This document shows positions 1 to 6,107 of a stretch of DNA of 16,143 nt, piece after piece. Source of the DNA: UBA7702 sp051866595. Its GTDB lineage: Bacteria > Bacillota > Dehalobacteriia > UBA7702. Numbering within the stretch: position 1 is the stretch's first letter; every line of letters begins with the position of its first letter. The notes below the pieces were generated by a model that saw nothing but the letters and a program-made list of their open reading frames with translations, was not told where the DNA came from and ran no database searches. A program made the position numbers and the translations under genes. The stretch spans positions 1 through 16,143 of the forward strand of contig JBJDXI010000039.1 in assembly GCA_051866595.1 (NCBI GenBank), in the 5' to 3' direction.

Positions 1-1
1 A

Positions 2-58
2 TACGATCACAGCCAGTTCCCCGACTGCGAAAGCTGCGGTCACTGCTGCGAAGAATAA
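2..58 (+). CDS. C-terminal end of an unidentified Cys-rich protein (5' partial)
   Basis: An open frame enters from the left edge and stops at TAA 56-58. Only 18 residues are visible. They end in a cysteine-dense tail (C-E-S-C-G-H-C-C-E-E), which suggests a C-terminal metal- or Fe-S-binding motif. The Rrf2 promoter starts only 4 bases after this stop, so a real gene ending here fits the compact layout. The protein cannot be identified from so few residues. No terminator hairpin is visible after it, so its transcript may run into the regulator gene. Confidence 0.5.
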   Translation, partial: YDHSQFPDCESCGHCCEE

Positions 59-62
59 ACAG

Positions 63-92
63 TTGATTTCACCGCCGTTCCTGTGGTATGAT
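63..92 (+). promoter_or_regulatory. Predicted sigma-A promoter of the Rrf2 regulator gene
   Basis: A -35 TTGATT at 63-68 and a -10 TATGAT at 87-92 are separated by 18 bases. An ATG at 88 lies inside this -10, so it cannot be the start of the regulator if this promoter is used. Confidence 0.55.
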
Positions 93-114
93 TAATACAA
101 ACGAGGTGATGCCT

Positions 115-552
115 ATGATGATTTCCACCAGAGGCCGCTACGCGCTCCGCGTTATCATCGATCTCGCGGAACAGAAAAACGAATCTTATATCCCCCTGAA
201 AGATATTGTGGAGCGGCAGAATATTTCCAAAAAATACCTGGAGGGCATCATGACAGCCCTCTCCAAAAACGGCCTTGTGGAAGGCGTTCACGGCAAAGGC
301 GGCGGCTACCGCCTGAACCGGAAGCCCGAGGAATACAAAATCGGCGAAATCCTTCGGATTACCGAGGGTTCTTTAGCGCCGGTGGCCTGCGTGGAATGTG
401 ACTCCACCCCCTGCGAGCGGGCGTCGGAATGTCGCACTCTGCCCCTGTGGCAGAAGCTCAACGACATGATCAACGATTACCTTGACAACGTCACCATCGC
501 CGATCTGATGCGGGAAGAAACGAATCAAACCGAAGAAAAAGCGGATCAATGA
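115..552 (+). CDS. Rrf2/IscR-family transcriptional regulator with Fe-S-type cysteines
   Basis: A 145-residue protein of the Rrf2 family, whose members are winged-helix repressors or activators of Fe-S, cysteine or redox genes. The N-terminus M-M-I-S-T-R-G-R-Y-A-L is the family signature, and the winged helix spans about residues 1-65, with K-G-G-G-Y-R-L in the wing. Cysteines C92, C95, C100 and C106 sit where IscR binds its [2Fe-2S] cluster (C95-x4-C100-x5-C106 here, against C-x5-C-x5-C in E. coli IscR), followed by the typical L-P-L-W-Q-K-L-N-D. The start at 115 was chosen because GAGGTGAT at 103-110 precedes it by 4 bases and gives the canonical N-terminus; 118 is possible. No isc, suf or cysteine genes lie in the window, so its targets are unknown. 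Family is secure; the Fe-S ligand role is inference. Confidence 0.92.
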   Translation: MMISTRGRYALRVIIDLAEQKNESYIPLKDIVERQNISKKYLEGIMTALSKNGLVEGVHGKGGGYRLNRKPEEYKIGEILRITEGSLAPVACVECDSTPCERASECRTLPLWQKLNDMINDYLDNVTIADLMREETNQTEEKADQ

Positions 553-563
553 TCCGCTTTTTT
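536..563. terminator. Bidirectional rho-independent terminator between convergent units
   Basis: The stem GCGGATC (541-547) pairs with GATCCGC (551-557) around loop AAT. Six T follow on the plus strand (558-563) and five A precede it (536-540), giving a T run on the minus strand. The rrf2 stop codon TGA (550-552) lies inside the hairpin. It can end both the regulator transcript and the minus-strand arsenic operon. Confidence 0.85.
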
Positions 564-600
564 ATGTCCGCATCTTCTTTTCAAAACCGGGAAACGATCT

Positions 601-963
601 TCAACAGCCCAGTCTTTTCAGGAGCTTTTCCACGTCAGCGGTTTTCAGCACCTTGCCCATGGACACCACCTGTCCGCTGACGACGATGGCGGGCATGGAC
701 ATCACGCCGTATGCTGCGATAACGGCCATATCGGTGATGTATTCCACCTTTGCGGAAAGGCCCAGATTCTTCACGGCGGAAACAACGTTTTCGTACTGTT
801 CGTGGCAGGATTTGCACCCCGCGCCCAAAACTTTGATACCACAATCGCCCTCGGTCTTTTCGCCGCAACAGGGCTCCTTCGCCGCCGGTTTTTCACCGGA
901 ACAACCGCAATCGCAGGTAACGCTCTTTTCTTCTTTCTTTTTACCGAATCCGAATAAACCCAT
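601..963 (-). CDS. Thioredoxin-like redox-active disulfide protein with Cys-rich N-terminal extension
   Basis: A 120-residue protein whose residues about 42-120 form a small thioredoxin fold of the MTH895 / redox-active disulfide type. The active site is G-C50-K-S-C53-H and the cis-proline is at P91 (S-M-P-A-I-V-V). In front lies an unusual extension of about 44 residues with a basic stretch and cysteines at 17, 19, 21, 32, 33 and 41; the last residue, C120, is also Cys. Such proteins commonly accompany ArsP/DUF318 permeases and ArsR regulators, as here. The start at 963 has GGAGGT 7-8 bases upstream; a longer reading frame to 993 lacks that support. It is the last gene of the minus operon. 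A thiol reductase or thiol carrier for the arsenical pathway is inferred, not shown. Confidence 0.85.
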   Translation of the reverse strand: MGLFGFGKKKEEKSVTCDCGCSGEKPAAKEPCCGEKTEGDCGIKVLGAGCKSCHEQYENVVSAVKNLGLSAKVEYITDMAVIAAYGVMSMPAIVVSGQVVSMGKVLKTADVEKLLKRLGC

Positions 964-994
964 TTTCAAACCTCCAGATTGATTTCTTTCCATT

Positions 995-1030
995 CAGACA
1001 GGAACGGACCTCCGTTCCTGTCTGTTTTTT
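995..1030 (+). terminator. Perfect 14-bp hairpin with T run, facing against the operon
   Basis: Left arm 995-1008 is the exact reverse complement of right arm 1011-1024 around CC, followed by TTTTTT at 1025-1030 on the plus strand. It has all the marks of a plus-strand intrinsic terminator, yet both flanking genes are on the minus strand. On the minus-strand mRNA it would be a strong hairpin about 32 bases before the thioredoxin-like gene with no T run after it. It may block antisense transcription or act as an mRNA stability or processing element. Confidence 0.6.
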
Positions 1031-1040
1031 CTTCAAGTCG

Positions 1041-1835
1041 TTATTTCCCGCGGGAGCAGGAGCATTCGCCGGCCGGTTTTTCCCCGGCTTTTTTGGCTTT
1101 CCCCTCGTAAAACCGTCGGAGATTTTCGGGGAGCTTATAGGCGCTCCGGCAACAGGCCGGCCGGGCGTCGAGATTTTTCAGAATCGCCCTGGCCATCATT
1201 TCCTCGGTGGGCACTTCATAGAGCTTGCCTTCGTATTCAAAGACGCGGCAATCCACTTCCGTGCCGGCGATTTCACCGCAACAGCCGCAGTCCGATTCCC
1301 GGATTGTCCCGAAAATATCCACCCCGTTGACGAGGATCGTGGGGGAAGAGAGAAAACCGTATTTTTCGGCGAGCCGTGCGTCGGCCATCTCGATCTTCCG
1401 ATACTCCACGGCGTAACCCGCCAGCTCCAATGCGGGACGAAGCCCTTCGATCACTTCCTCCAGAACGGCGTCCGTGCCGATACAGCGATCACAGCAGCTC
1501 AGGTCGAGATAGAGATACTCAATCCGGAGCTTCCGTTTGGACGGTGTGTCTTTGGGCGCCGTACCGCCGCAGCCACAGCTTTCGCTTGTTTTTGTCGCCG
1601 GTTTTCCTTCGAGAGCCGGCGGCGTCCAGCCGGTGTCCTCACCGACATAGGTGATGGCGCCGTTGGGGCAGAGATTGCCGCAGCCGTGGCAATGATCCAC
1701 ACAGCCTTGGGGATAAACAACGACGGGTACGGGGGCTTTGGCCTTGTCGTAAACGCCGTGGGAACATTTATCAACGCACTTCCCACATTCCGCGCAGACG
1801 GAAATGTCAATCACAGGGTACCAGTTTTTTGCCAT
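1041..1835 (-). CDS. Ferredoxin (2x[4Fe-4S])-DUF2703 fusion protein of the arsenic operon
   Basis: A 264-residue, cytoplasmic-looking protein with 21 cysteines. Residues 10-62 form a bis-[4Fe-4S] ferredoxin domain: C14-x2-C17-x2-C20-x3-C24 and C45-x3-C49-x2-C52-x3-C56-P. After a linker with C87-x-C89, residues about 103-222 resemble DUF2703, a thioredoxin-like domain found in arsenic-linked clusters. It carries C114-C115-x2-C118, a P-T-I-L-V-N-G-V-D-I-F strand typical of thioredoxin folds, and C183-x-C185-C186. The tail adds C228-C229 and C258-x-C260. The start has GAGGAGG 8 bases upstream, and this site contains the permease stop codon (gap 13 bases), implying coupled translation. A role in electron delivery or thiol reduction of arsenicals is inferred from domains and neighbours; the substrate is unknown. 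Confidence 0.8.
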   Translation of the reverse strand: MAKNWYPVIDISVCAECGKCVDKCSHGVYDKAKAPVPVVVYPQGCVDHCHGCGNLCPNGAITYVGEDTGWTPPALEGKPATKTSESCGCGGTAPKDTPSKRKLRIEYLYLDLSCCDRCIGTDAVLEEVIEGLRPALELAGYAVEYRKIEMADARLAEKYGFLSSPTILVNGVDIFGTIRESDCGCCGEIAGTEVDCRVFEYEGKLYEVPTEEMMARAILKNLDARPACCRSAYKLPENLRRFYEGKAKKAGEKPAGECSCSRGK

Positions 1836-1848
1836 GTTTCATTCCTCC

Positions 1849-2868
1849 TCAGATCAACCAATATTGAAACAGATTAAATAAATAGCCGACAATGATGATG
1901 CCTGCGGCACAGACCGCGATAAAAACGCCGAGGAGCTTCGGTTTGACCGCCCGTTTGAGCATGATCATCGAGGGCAGACTCAGCGTTGTCACCGCCATCA
2001 TAAAGCTCAGCACCGTGCCGAGCTGAGCGCCTTTGGACAACAGCGCCTCGGCCACGGGAATGGCGCCGAAAATGTCGGCGTACATGGGAATCCCCACCAG
2101 CACCGCCAGGAACACGCCGAAGGGATTGCCGCCACCGAGGACATTCTCAATCCATGTTTCGGGAATCCAGTTGTGGATGAAGGCGCCGACACTGACGCCG
2201 ATGAGGATATAGGGAAAGACCTTTTTGAAAGTGCCCGTGGTCTGTTCTTTGGAATAGGTCAGGCGGTCCTTCACGGTGAGTACCGGCGATTCGATATCGA
2301 CGCTGCTTTGGGCGTTGCGGATGAAATCCGCCACCTCGTTTTCCATGCGCATTTTCTCAATGAGGGTTCCGCCGATGACGGCGATGACCAGACCGACAAT
2401 GACGTAAACAACGGCGACCTTGGCGCCGAAAATGCTCATCAGCAGAATCAGACTGCCCAGATCCACCATGGGGGAGGAGATCAGAAAGGAAAAGGTCACC
2501 CCCAGCGGCAGACCCGCCCCGGTAAAGCCGATAAACAGAGGAATGGACGAGCAAGAGCAAAAGGGCGTTACCGTGCCCAGCAATGCCGCGATGATATTGG
2601 CTCCGATCCCTTTGAATTTTCCCAGAATCCGTTTGCTCCGCTCCGGCGGGAAATAGCTCTGAATATAGGAAATCCCAAAAATCAGAACGCAGAGCAGCAG
2701 CGTGATTTTTATTACATCGTAAGCGAAAAAGTGAAGGCTCCCGCCCCAGCGGGAGGCGGTGTTCACCCCCAGCGCCGAAAGACCGTTGCCGATAACCTCG
2801 TGGAGCCAATTCATCCCCAGAACCTGATCCTGGAGGAACCGCCCCGCTGAACTCAGAATTTCCGTCAT
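1849..2868 (-). CDS. ArsP-type (DUF318/PF03773) permease, probable arsenical efflux
   Basis: A 339-residue polytopic inner-membrane protein of the DUF318/ArsP permease family; characterised members export trivalent organoarsenicals. The signature T-P-F-C-S-C-S-S-I-P-L-F-I-G is present. A second half carries the related G-I-P-M-Y-A-D-I-F-G-A-I-P repeat, a two-repeat layout typical of the family. A hydrophilic loop of roughly 50 residues (E-K-M-R-M-E-N-E...T-G-T-F-K-K) splits the two halves. I chose the ATG at 2866-2868 because AAGGTG lies 9 bases upstream; a GTG at 2880 would add four residues. It is second in the minus operon. ArsR divergence and the thiol/Fe-S partners support arsenic, but the exact substrate (inorganic arsenite, methylarsenite, or another thiophilic compound) cannot be read from sequence. 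Confidence 0.88.
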   Translation of the reverse strand: MTEILSSAGRFLQDQVLGMNWLHEVIGNGLSALGVNTASRWGGSLHFFAYDVIKITLLLCVLIFGISYIQSYFPPERSKRILGKFKGIGANIIAALLGTVTPFCSCSSIPLFIGFTGAGLPLGVTFSFLISSPMVDLGSLILLMSIFGAKVAVVYVIVGLVIAVIGGTLIEKMRMENEVADFIRNAQSSVDIESPVLTVKDRLTYSKEQTTGTFKKVFPYILIGVSVGAFIHNWIPETWIENVLGGGNPFGVFLAVLVGIPMYADIFGAIPVAEALLSKGAQLGTVLSFMMAVTTLSLPSMIMLKRAVKPKLLGVFIAVCAAGIIIVGYLFNLFQYWLI

Positions 2869-2939
2869 AAAAACAAACACCTTACCTTGATAAATTTAAA
2901 AACATCGAATCAAATGAGAAAAGAAAAACCGTTTCCTTT

Positions 2940-3134
2940 TTAAACCGGCCCCTGCATGGAGCGGTTTTTCATATCCAGTATTTTAAGCATCCAGTGCTCT
3001 TCCGGCGTTAAGGGTTCCTCGCCGTCGTATTCGATGGGCGTATAATAGGCGCAGTCCCTTTGCTTTACGGAAAATTTCCAGCAGGCCTTTTTCCCGGCAT
3101 CGTAAATGCCGCAATCTTCGCAGTGATGTTTCAT
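2940..3134 (-). CDS. Small Cys-rich protein of unknown function, first gene of the arsenic operon
   Basis: A 64-residue hydrophilic protein with C5-x2-C8-x9-C18-x9-C28 in its N-terminal half, a spacing that could hold a metal ion or a small zinc-ribbon-like fold, followed by an acidic middle and the end M-K-N-R-S-M-Q-G-P-V. I do not recognise a family. The ATG has AGGAGA 8 bases upstream, and the gene begins about 36 bases after the predicted transcription start, so it is the promoter-proximal gene. Its operon partners suggest a metalloid-binding accessory role, which is inference only. About 70 bases separate it from the permease start, with no terminator visible. Confidence 0.7.
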   Translation of the reverse strand: MKHHCEDCGIYDAGKKACWKFSVKQRDCAYYTPIEYDGEEPLTPEEHWMLKILDMKNRSMQGPV

Positions 3135-3148
3135 GGACGGCTCTCCTC

Positions 3149-3208
3149 ATATTGATATTTTTCAATCTATGGATTTATATTACTCCACATATCGAAAAAT
3201 GTCAATAT
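3149..3208. promoter_or_regulatory. Candidate ArsR operator pair
   Basis: Two 18-base elements lie in opposite orientation: 3149-3166 (ATATTGATATTTTTCAAT) and 3191-3208 (ATCGAAAAATGTCAATAT). The reverse complement of the first matches the second at 16 of 18 positions, and the first is itself a 5-bp inverted repeat ATTGA-N6-TCAAT. The second covers the -35 of the minus operon; the first lies just downstream of its expected transcription start. A truncated relative, ATCGAAAGTCATT, occurs at 3258-3270 just after the arsR -10. The placement fits repression of both directions by an ArsR/SmtB dimer. Confidence 0.55.
3177..3205 (-). promoter_or_regulatory. Predicted promoter of the minus-strand arsenic operon
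   Basis: On the minus strand, TTGACA (plus positions 3200-3205) and TAATAT (3177-3182) are separated by exactly 17 bases. This places transcription start near 3170 and the first start codon at 3134. Confidence 0.75.
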
Positions 3209-3222
3209 ATTTTCGGAGATTC

Positions 3223-3251
3223 TTGACTTTCTTTCGTTCTTGTAATAGGAT
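3223..3251 (+). promoter_or_regulatory. Predicted promoter of arsR
   Basis: TTGACT at 3223-3228 and TAGGAT at 3246-3251 have a 17-base spacer, giving a leader of about 40 bases before the arsR ATG. The -10 matches consensus at four of six positions. Confidence 0.6.
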
Positions 3252-3297
3252 AAACGTATCGAAAGTCATTAACCGACCATTTCAGGGGAGTGATTGA

Positions 3298-3636
3298 ATG
3301 GATTTTACAAAGTACAAAAAAGACGCCCGGATTTTCAAAGCGTTCTGCGATGAAAACCGCCTGTATATTCTGACGCTGTTGCAAAACGGGGAGAAATGCG
3401 CCTGCAAGCTTTTGGACGCATTGCAAATCAGCCAGTCCACCCTTTCCCACCACATGAAAATTCTCTGCGACGCCGGCATCGTCACCGGCCGCAAAGAGGG
3501 AAAATGGATTTACTATTCCCTTTCGCCCCAAGGCGCGGGAGAAGCCCGGAAACTCCTCGCCTTTTACACCAGCGTCTCACCGGAACCGGAAACTCCCGGC
3601 AAAGATGCTTCCGCCGGAGAAAAGCCCTGCTGTTAA
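3298..3636 (+). CDS. arsR: ArsR/SmtB-family metalloregulator
   Basis: A 112-residue winged-helix repressor of the ArsR/SmtB family. The recognition region K-C34-A-C36-K-L-L-D-A-L-Q-I-S-Q-S-T-L-S-H-H-M-K-I-L matches the classical alpha-3 thiol site (C-x-C, E. coli type E-L-C-V-C-D-L) that binds As(III) or Sb(III). Additional cysteines are C17 and C57, and the protein ends in C111-C112, an extra thiol pair. The wing K-E-G-K-W-I-Y-Y-S-L is typical. AGGGGAG lies about 7 bases before the ATG. It is divergent from the permease operon, so it most likely represses that operon and itself and is released by trivalent arsenicals. Family and sensing motif are seen; the target is inferred from the operator-like repeats between the genes. 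Confidence 0.9.
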   Translation: MDFTKYKKDARIFKAFCDENRLYILTLLQNGEKCACKLLDALQISQSTLSHHMKILCDAGIVTGRKEGKWIYYSLSPQGAGEARKLLAFYTSVSPEPETPGKDASAGEKPCC

Positions 3637-3639
3637 GAA

Positions 3640-3662
3640 AAAGCCCTTCACAGGGCTTTTTT
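3640..3662 (+). terminator. Rho-independent terminator of arsR
   Basis: AAAGCCCT (3640-3647) pairs with AGGGCTTT (3652-3659) around TCAC, with T through 3662. The hairpin begins 3 bases after the arsR stop. Confidence 0.9.
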
Positions 3663-3728
3663 AATTTGGTTTTATATATATACGTTTAAACATACAGATT
3701 CTTCGCCCCGATCGTAAAGAGGCAAAAT

Positions 3729-3756
3729 TTGACATGAACCGCGGATTTTTTATTTT
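3729..3756 (+). promoter_or_regulatory. Possible promoter of the GH25-SLH gene
   Basis: A perfect TTGACA lies at 3729-3734. A -10 TATTTT at 3751-3756 gives a 16-base spacer. The better-looking TATAAT at 3757-3762 would need 22 bases, which is too long. The true -10 is uncertain. Confidence 0.4.
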
Positions 3757-3790
3757 TATAATGATAAAAAAGAGCAAAGGAGAAGATCTT

Positions 3791-5233
3791 ATGAAATCTT
3801 TCGCGGCGGTATGCTGCTGTTTATTCTGTCTTTTCATGTTTTCCGCCGGGGTTTCCGCCGAAACCGCCGGGAGTACCGCTTCGAACACCGGATTCCGGGA
3901 AGAACTGAGGGCTCCTTCGGCCCTTTCCCCTTCGGGGCTGACCTATACAAGCCCCTTTATGTTTGACAGCGAAACCGGGGAAAACCTCGTTTATTCCGTA
4001 CCCAAGCCTGTCCTTTCCCTGGGGATTGACGTTTCCGGCTGGCAGGGAACCATTGACTGGCCCGAAGTGGCCGCCGCCGGCGTGGAATTCGCCCTGATCC
4101 GGGTAGGTCACCACAACGGCTTTACCAATCTCATTGAGGAGGACCGGTATTTTCGGCAGAACATCGAAGGCGCCAAAGCCGCGGGAATCCGGGTCGGCGT
4201 TTATATCTACTCCCAGGCCATCACGGAAGATGAGGCAAGAGAAGAGGCGGCTTACGTCATCCGCCGCGTCGCCGGCTATGAACTGGATCTGCCCGTCGTC
4301 TTTGATTTCGAATACGAGCGCAAAACCGACGATGACGGTACCGTTATCAACGGCCGGCTCTATCAGGCCTATGAAATGGATAAAACCCTCGATAAGGCAA
4401 AGGCCACCGATATTTGTCTGGCCTTCTGCGATTACGTCTCATCCTTCGGCTACAGTCCCATGGTTTACGCCAACGCCTGGATGCTCACGAACCGCCTCAA
4501 CGCCGATGTTCTGGAGGAAAAAGCCGATCTGTGGATGGCCAACTACACGCAAAATACCGTCTATCAGAACGATTTTGATTACTGGCAGTATTCCAGCAGC
4601 GGCAGAGTCAGCGGTATTCAGGGCAATGTCGACTGCGATTTCGCCTTTACGGACAAGCTCTATCAGAGCGGCAAGGGCTGTTATCCCTTTACCGATGTGA
4701 GCCCCTCCGCCTGGTATTACGAGGATTCCGTCTATGTTTACAATAACAATCTGTTCAGCGGCACCGCCTGGAATCAATTTTCGCCCGATACGGAAATGAG
4801 CCGCGCCATGCTGGTGGCGGTGCTCTACCGCATGGAGGGCAATCCCGCCTCCGACGGAAGCACGGCCTTTACCGATCTGAAAGACGATTGGTACCGGAAC
4901 GCCGTGAGCTGGGCGGAAAAGGAACATATCGTATACGGCGTTTCCGAAACGGCTTTTTCCCCCGACGACGCCCTTACCCGGGAACAGCTTGCGGTGATTT
5001 TATACCGCTACGCCGCCTGGAAAGGCTTTGAAACTTCCGCCAAGGGCGAAACCGGCGCTTTCCTCGACGAGAAGGAAATATCGCCCTACGCCGCCGACGC
5101 TGTGAGCTGGGCCGTGGGCGAAGGCTATATCAGCGGGTTCCCCGGAAATGTGCTGGCGCCCCGGGAAAACGCTCCCCGCTGTCAGGTGGCGGCGATCACC
5201 GCCCGTTTCTGCCGGAATCACAACATGTATTAA
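3791..5233 (+). CDS. Secreted GH25 lysozyme (muramidase) with three SLH domains
   Basis: A 480-residue exported cell-wall hydrolase. The signal peptide is residues 1-23 (M-K-S-F-A-A-V-C-C-C... ending V-S-A before E-T-A). Residues about 76-290 are a glycoside hydrolase family 25 domain: L-G-I-D80-V-S-G-W-Q opens the barrel, and F-D172-F-E174-Y-E provides the expected acid catalyst. GH25 enzymes cut the MurNAc-GlcNAc beta-1,4 bond. Three S-layer-homology repeats follow at about 299-347, 359-408 and 423-475 (S-R-A-M, T-R-E-Q and a degenerate P-R-C-Q at the usual T-R-A-E position). These normally bind pyruvylated secondary wall polymer, anchoring the enzyme on the surface. AGGAG sits 8 bases before the ATG; an upstream ATG at 3734 overlaps the promoter. 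Likely an autolysin for growth or separation; an antagonistic role is possible. Confidence 0.9.
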   Translation: MKSFAAVCCCLFCLFMFSAGVSAETAGSTASNTGFREELRAPSALSPSGLTYTSPFMFDSETGENLVYSVPKPVLSLGIDVSGWQGTIDWPEVAAAGVEFALIRVGHHNGFTNLIEEDRYFRQNIEGAKAAGIRVGVYIYSQAITEDEAREEAAYVIRRVAGYELDLPVVFDFEYERKTDDDGTVINGRLYQAYEMDKTLDKAKATDICLAFCDYVSSFGYSPMVYANAWMLTNRLNADVLEEKADLWMANYTQNTVYQNDFDYWQYSSSGRVSGIQGNVDCDFAFTDKLYQSGKGCYPFTDVSPSAWYYEDSVYVYNNNLFSGTAWNQFSPDTEMSRAMLVAVLYRMEGNPASDGSTAFTDLKDDWYRNAVSWAEKEHIVYGVSETAFSPDDALTREQLAVILYRYAAWKGFETSAKGETGAFLDEKEISPYAADAVSWAVGEGYISGFPGNVLAPRENAPRCQVAAITARFCRNHNMY

Positions 5234-5240
5234 ACCCCAA

Positions 5241-5269
5241 AGAGCCGTGAAGATTCACGGCTCTTTTTT
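5241..5269 (+). terminator. Rho-independent terminator of the lysozyme gene
   Basis: AGAGCCGTGA (5241-5250) pairs perfectly with TCACGGCTCT (5255-5264) around AGAT, and the T run extends to 5269. Confidence 0.92.
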
Positions 5270-5358
5270 ACGTCGGGGATCCGCTTTTTCCCGAGGATCC
5301 GCCATCTCCCGGTAACCCGAAGATTCTTTCGGGCAAAACCGATCTTTTCACTGTTTAT

Positions 5359-5387
5359 TTGACGTTACGGTGTTCCTCCGATATAAT
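5359..5387 (+). promoter_or_regulatory. Predicted promoter of the GNAT gene
   Basis: TTGACG at 5359-5364 and a perfect TATAAT at 5382-5387 are 17 bases apart. Transcription from about 5394 would give a leader of about 77 bases. Confidence 0.8.
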
Positions 5388-5470
5388 AAGAGACAATATG
5401 ACAACGGAACAAGCGACGACAACAGGGAACCGTCATTTCAGATCACATCGGTTATGTAATGGAGAGTATA

Positions 5471-6010
5471 ATGAGTGAGATCGAACTGCAGATTCCGACG
5501 GTGCGGCATACCGCCGCCGCCGCTGAATACCGAAGAGATTTCCTGCGCAACCGGGAATTTTCCGCCGATAACTGCGGCCTTTTAACGGAGGATTACAGCC
5601 GGTGGCTTGAAAATAATTTCCGCAACAGCCGGGAAACCACCGCCCGGCAGGATTGGGTGAAAGCCACCACCTTTTTCGCCGTGCGCAAAAGCGATAAGAA
5701 GATCGTCGGCACCACCGAAATCCGCCACACCCTTGAAAACAACGTACTTAGGGAGTACGGCGGCCATATCGGTTATTCCGTCTGCCCCGGGGAGCGGGGC
5801 AAAGGCTACGGCACCGCCATTTTAAAGCTGGCTTTGGCGGAATGTCGCGGTATCGGCCTGGATCAGGTGATGCTGAGCTGCAACGAAGACAACGCCGCCT
5901 CCATCCGGGTCATTGAAAAATGCGGCGGACAGCTCACCGAAACCAAAGAGGCGAGGCAGTATAAAATCCGCATTTACTGGATTGATCTTGAAGAAACACG
6001 GGAGGCTTAA
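5471..6010 (+). CDS. GNAT-family N-acetyltransferase
   Basis: A 179-residue cytoplasmic acetyltransferase of the GNAT superfamily, resembling the COG3981-type group (predicted acetyltransferases). The acetyl-CoA loop is C-P-G-E-R-G-K-G-Y-G at about residues 105-114, preceded by the beta-4 strand G-G-H-I-G-Y-S-V and followed by the helix A-I-L-K-L-A-L-A-E-C. The N-A-A-S-I-R-V-I-E-K-C-G-G segment at about 141-153 is the usual GNAT tail motif. GGAGAG immediately upstream supports the ATG at 5471; a start at 5459 would add four residues but has no ribosome binding site. It is monocistronic, with its own promoter and terminator. The acceptor (small amine, antibiotic or protein) cannot be predicted. 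Confidence 0.9.
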   Translation: MSEIELQIPTVRHTAAAAEYRRDFLRNREFSADNCGLLTEDYSRWLENNFRNSRETTARQDWVKATTFFAVRKSDKKIVGTTEIRHTLENNVLREYGGHIGYSVCPGERGKGYGTAILKLALAECRGIGLDQVMLSCNEDNAASIRVIEKCGGQLTETKEARQYKIRIYWIDLEETREA

Positions 6011-6061
6011 ACCTTTCAACAACAAAAAAGCGTCGGTCTTTTATACCGCGCTTATTCCGAT

Positions 6062-6107
6062 ATTTCAAAAGCTCCGTCGAAAGGCGGAGCTTTTGAAATG
6101 TCTTTTT
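6062..6107. terminator. Bidirectional terminator between GNAT and tetR-type genes
   Basis: A 15-bp perfect stem, 6062-6076 with 6085-6099, encloses TCGAAAGG. T-rich sequence follows on the plus strand (from 6101). It separates the convergent acetyltransferase and TetR-family genes. Confidence 0.85.

Noticed and set aside
88..114. Upstream in-frame starts for the Rrf2 gene (88 and 109)
   Set aside because: 88 lies in the predicted -10 box and 109 lies inside the ribosome binding site; 115 gives the canonical family N-terminus.
653..982. 109-codon plus-strand frame ending just before the hairpin at 995-1030
   Set aside because: It was tempting because the plus-strand terminator-like hairpin follows it. 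However, it is antisense to the thioredoxin-like gene, has no ribosome binding site and has no recognisable domain.
2173..2850. 225-codon plus-strand open frame opposite the permease
   Set aside because: Hydrophilic antisense of a membrane protein gene; the minus-strand permease is unmistakable.
5277..5303. Short direct repeat GGATCCGC
   Set aside because: Two copies of 8 bases in an intergenic region with no element structure; likely chance.
5398..5478. 26-codon open frame in the GNAT leader, overlapping the GNAT start
   Set aside because: Its ATG is only about 4 bases after the expected transcription start, with no ribosome binding site. Overlap with the GNAT start by 8 bases is suggestive of a leader peptide but not enough.
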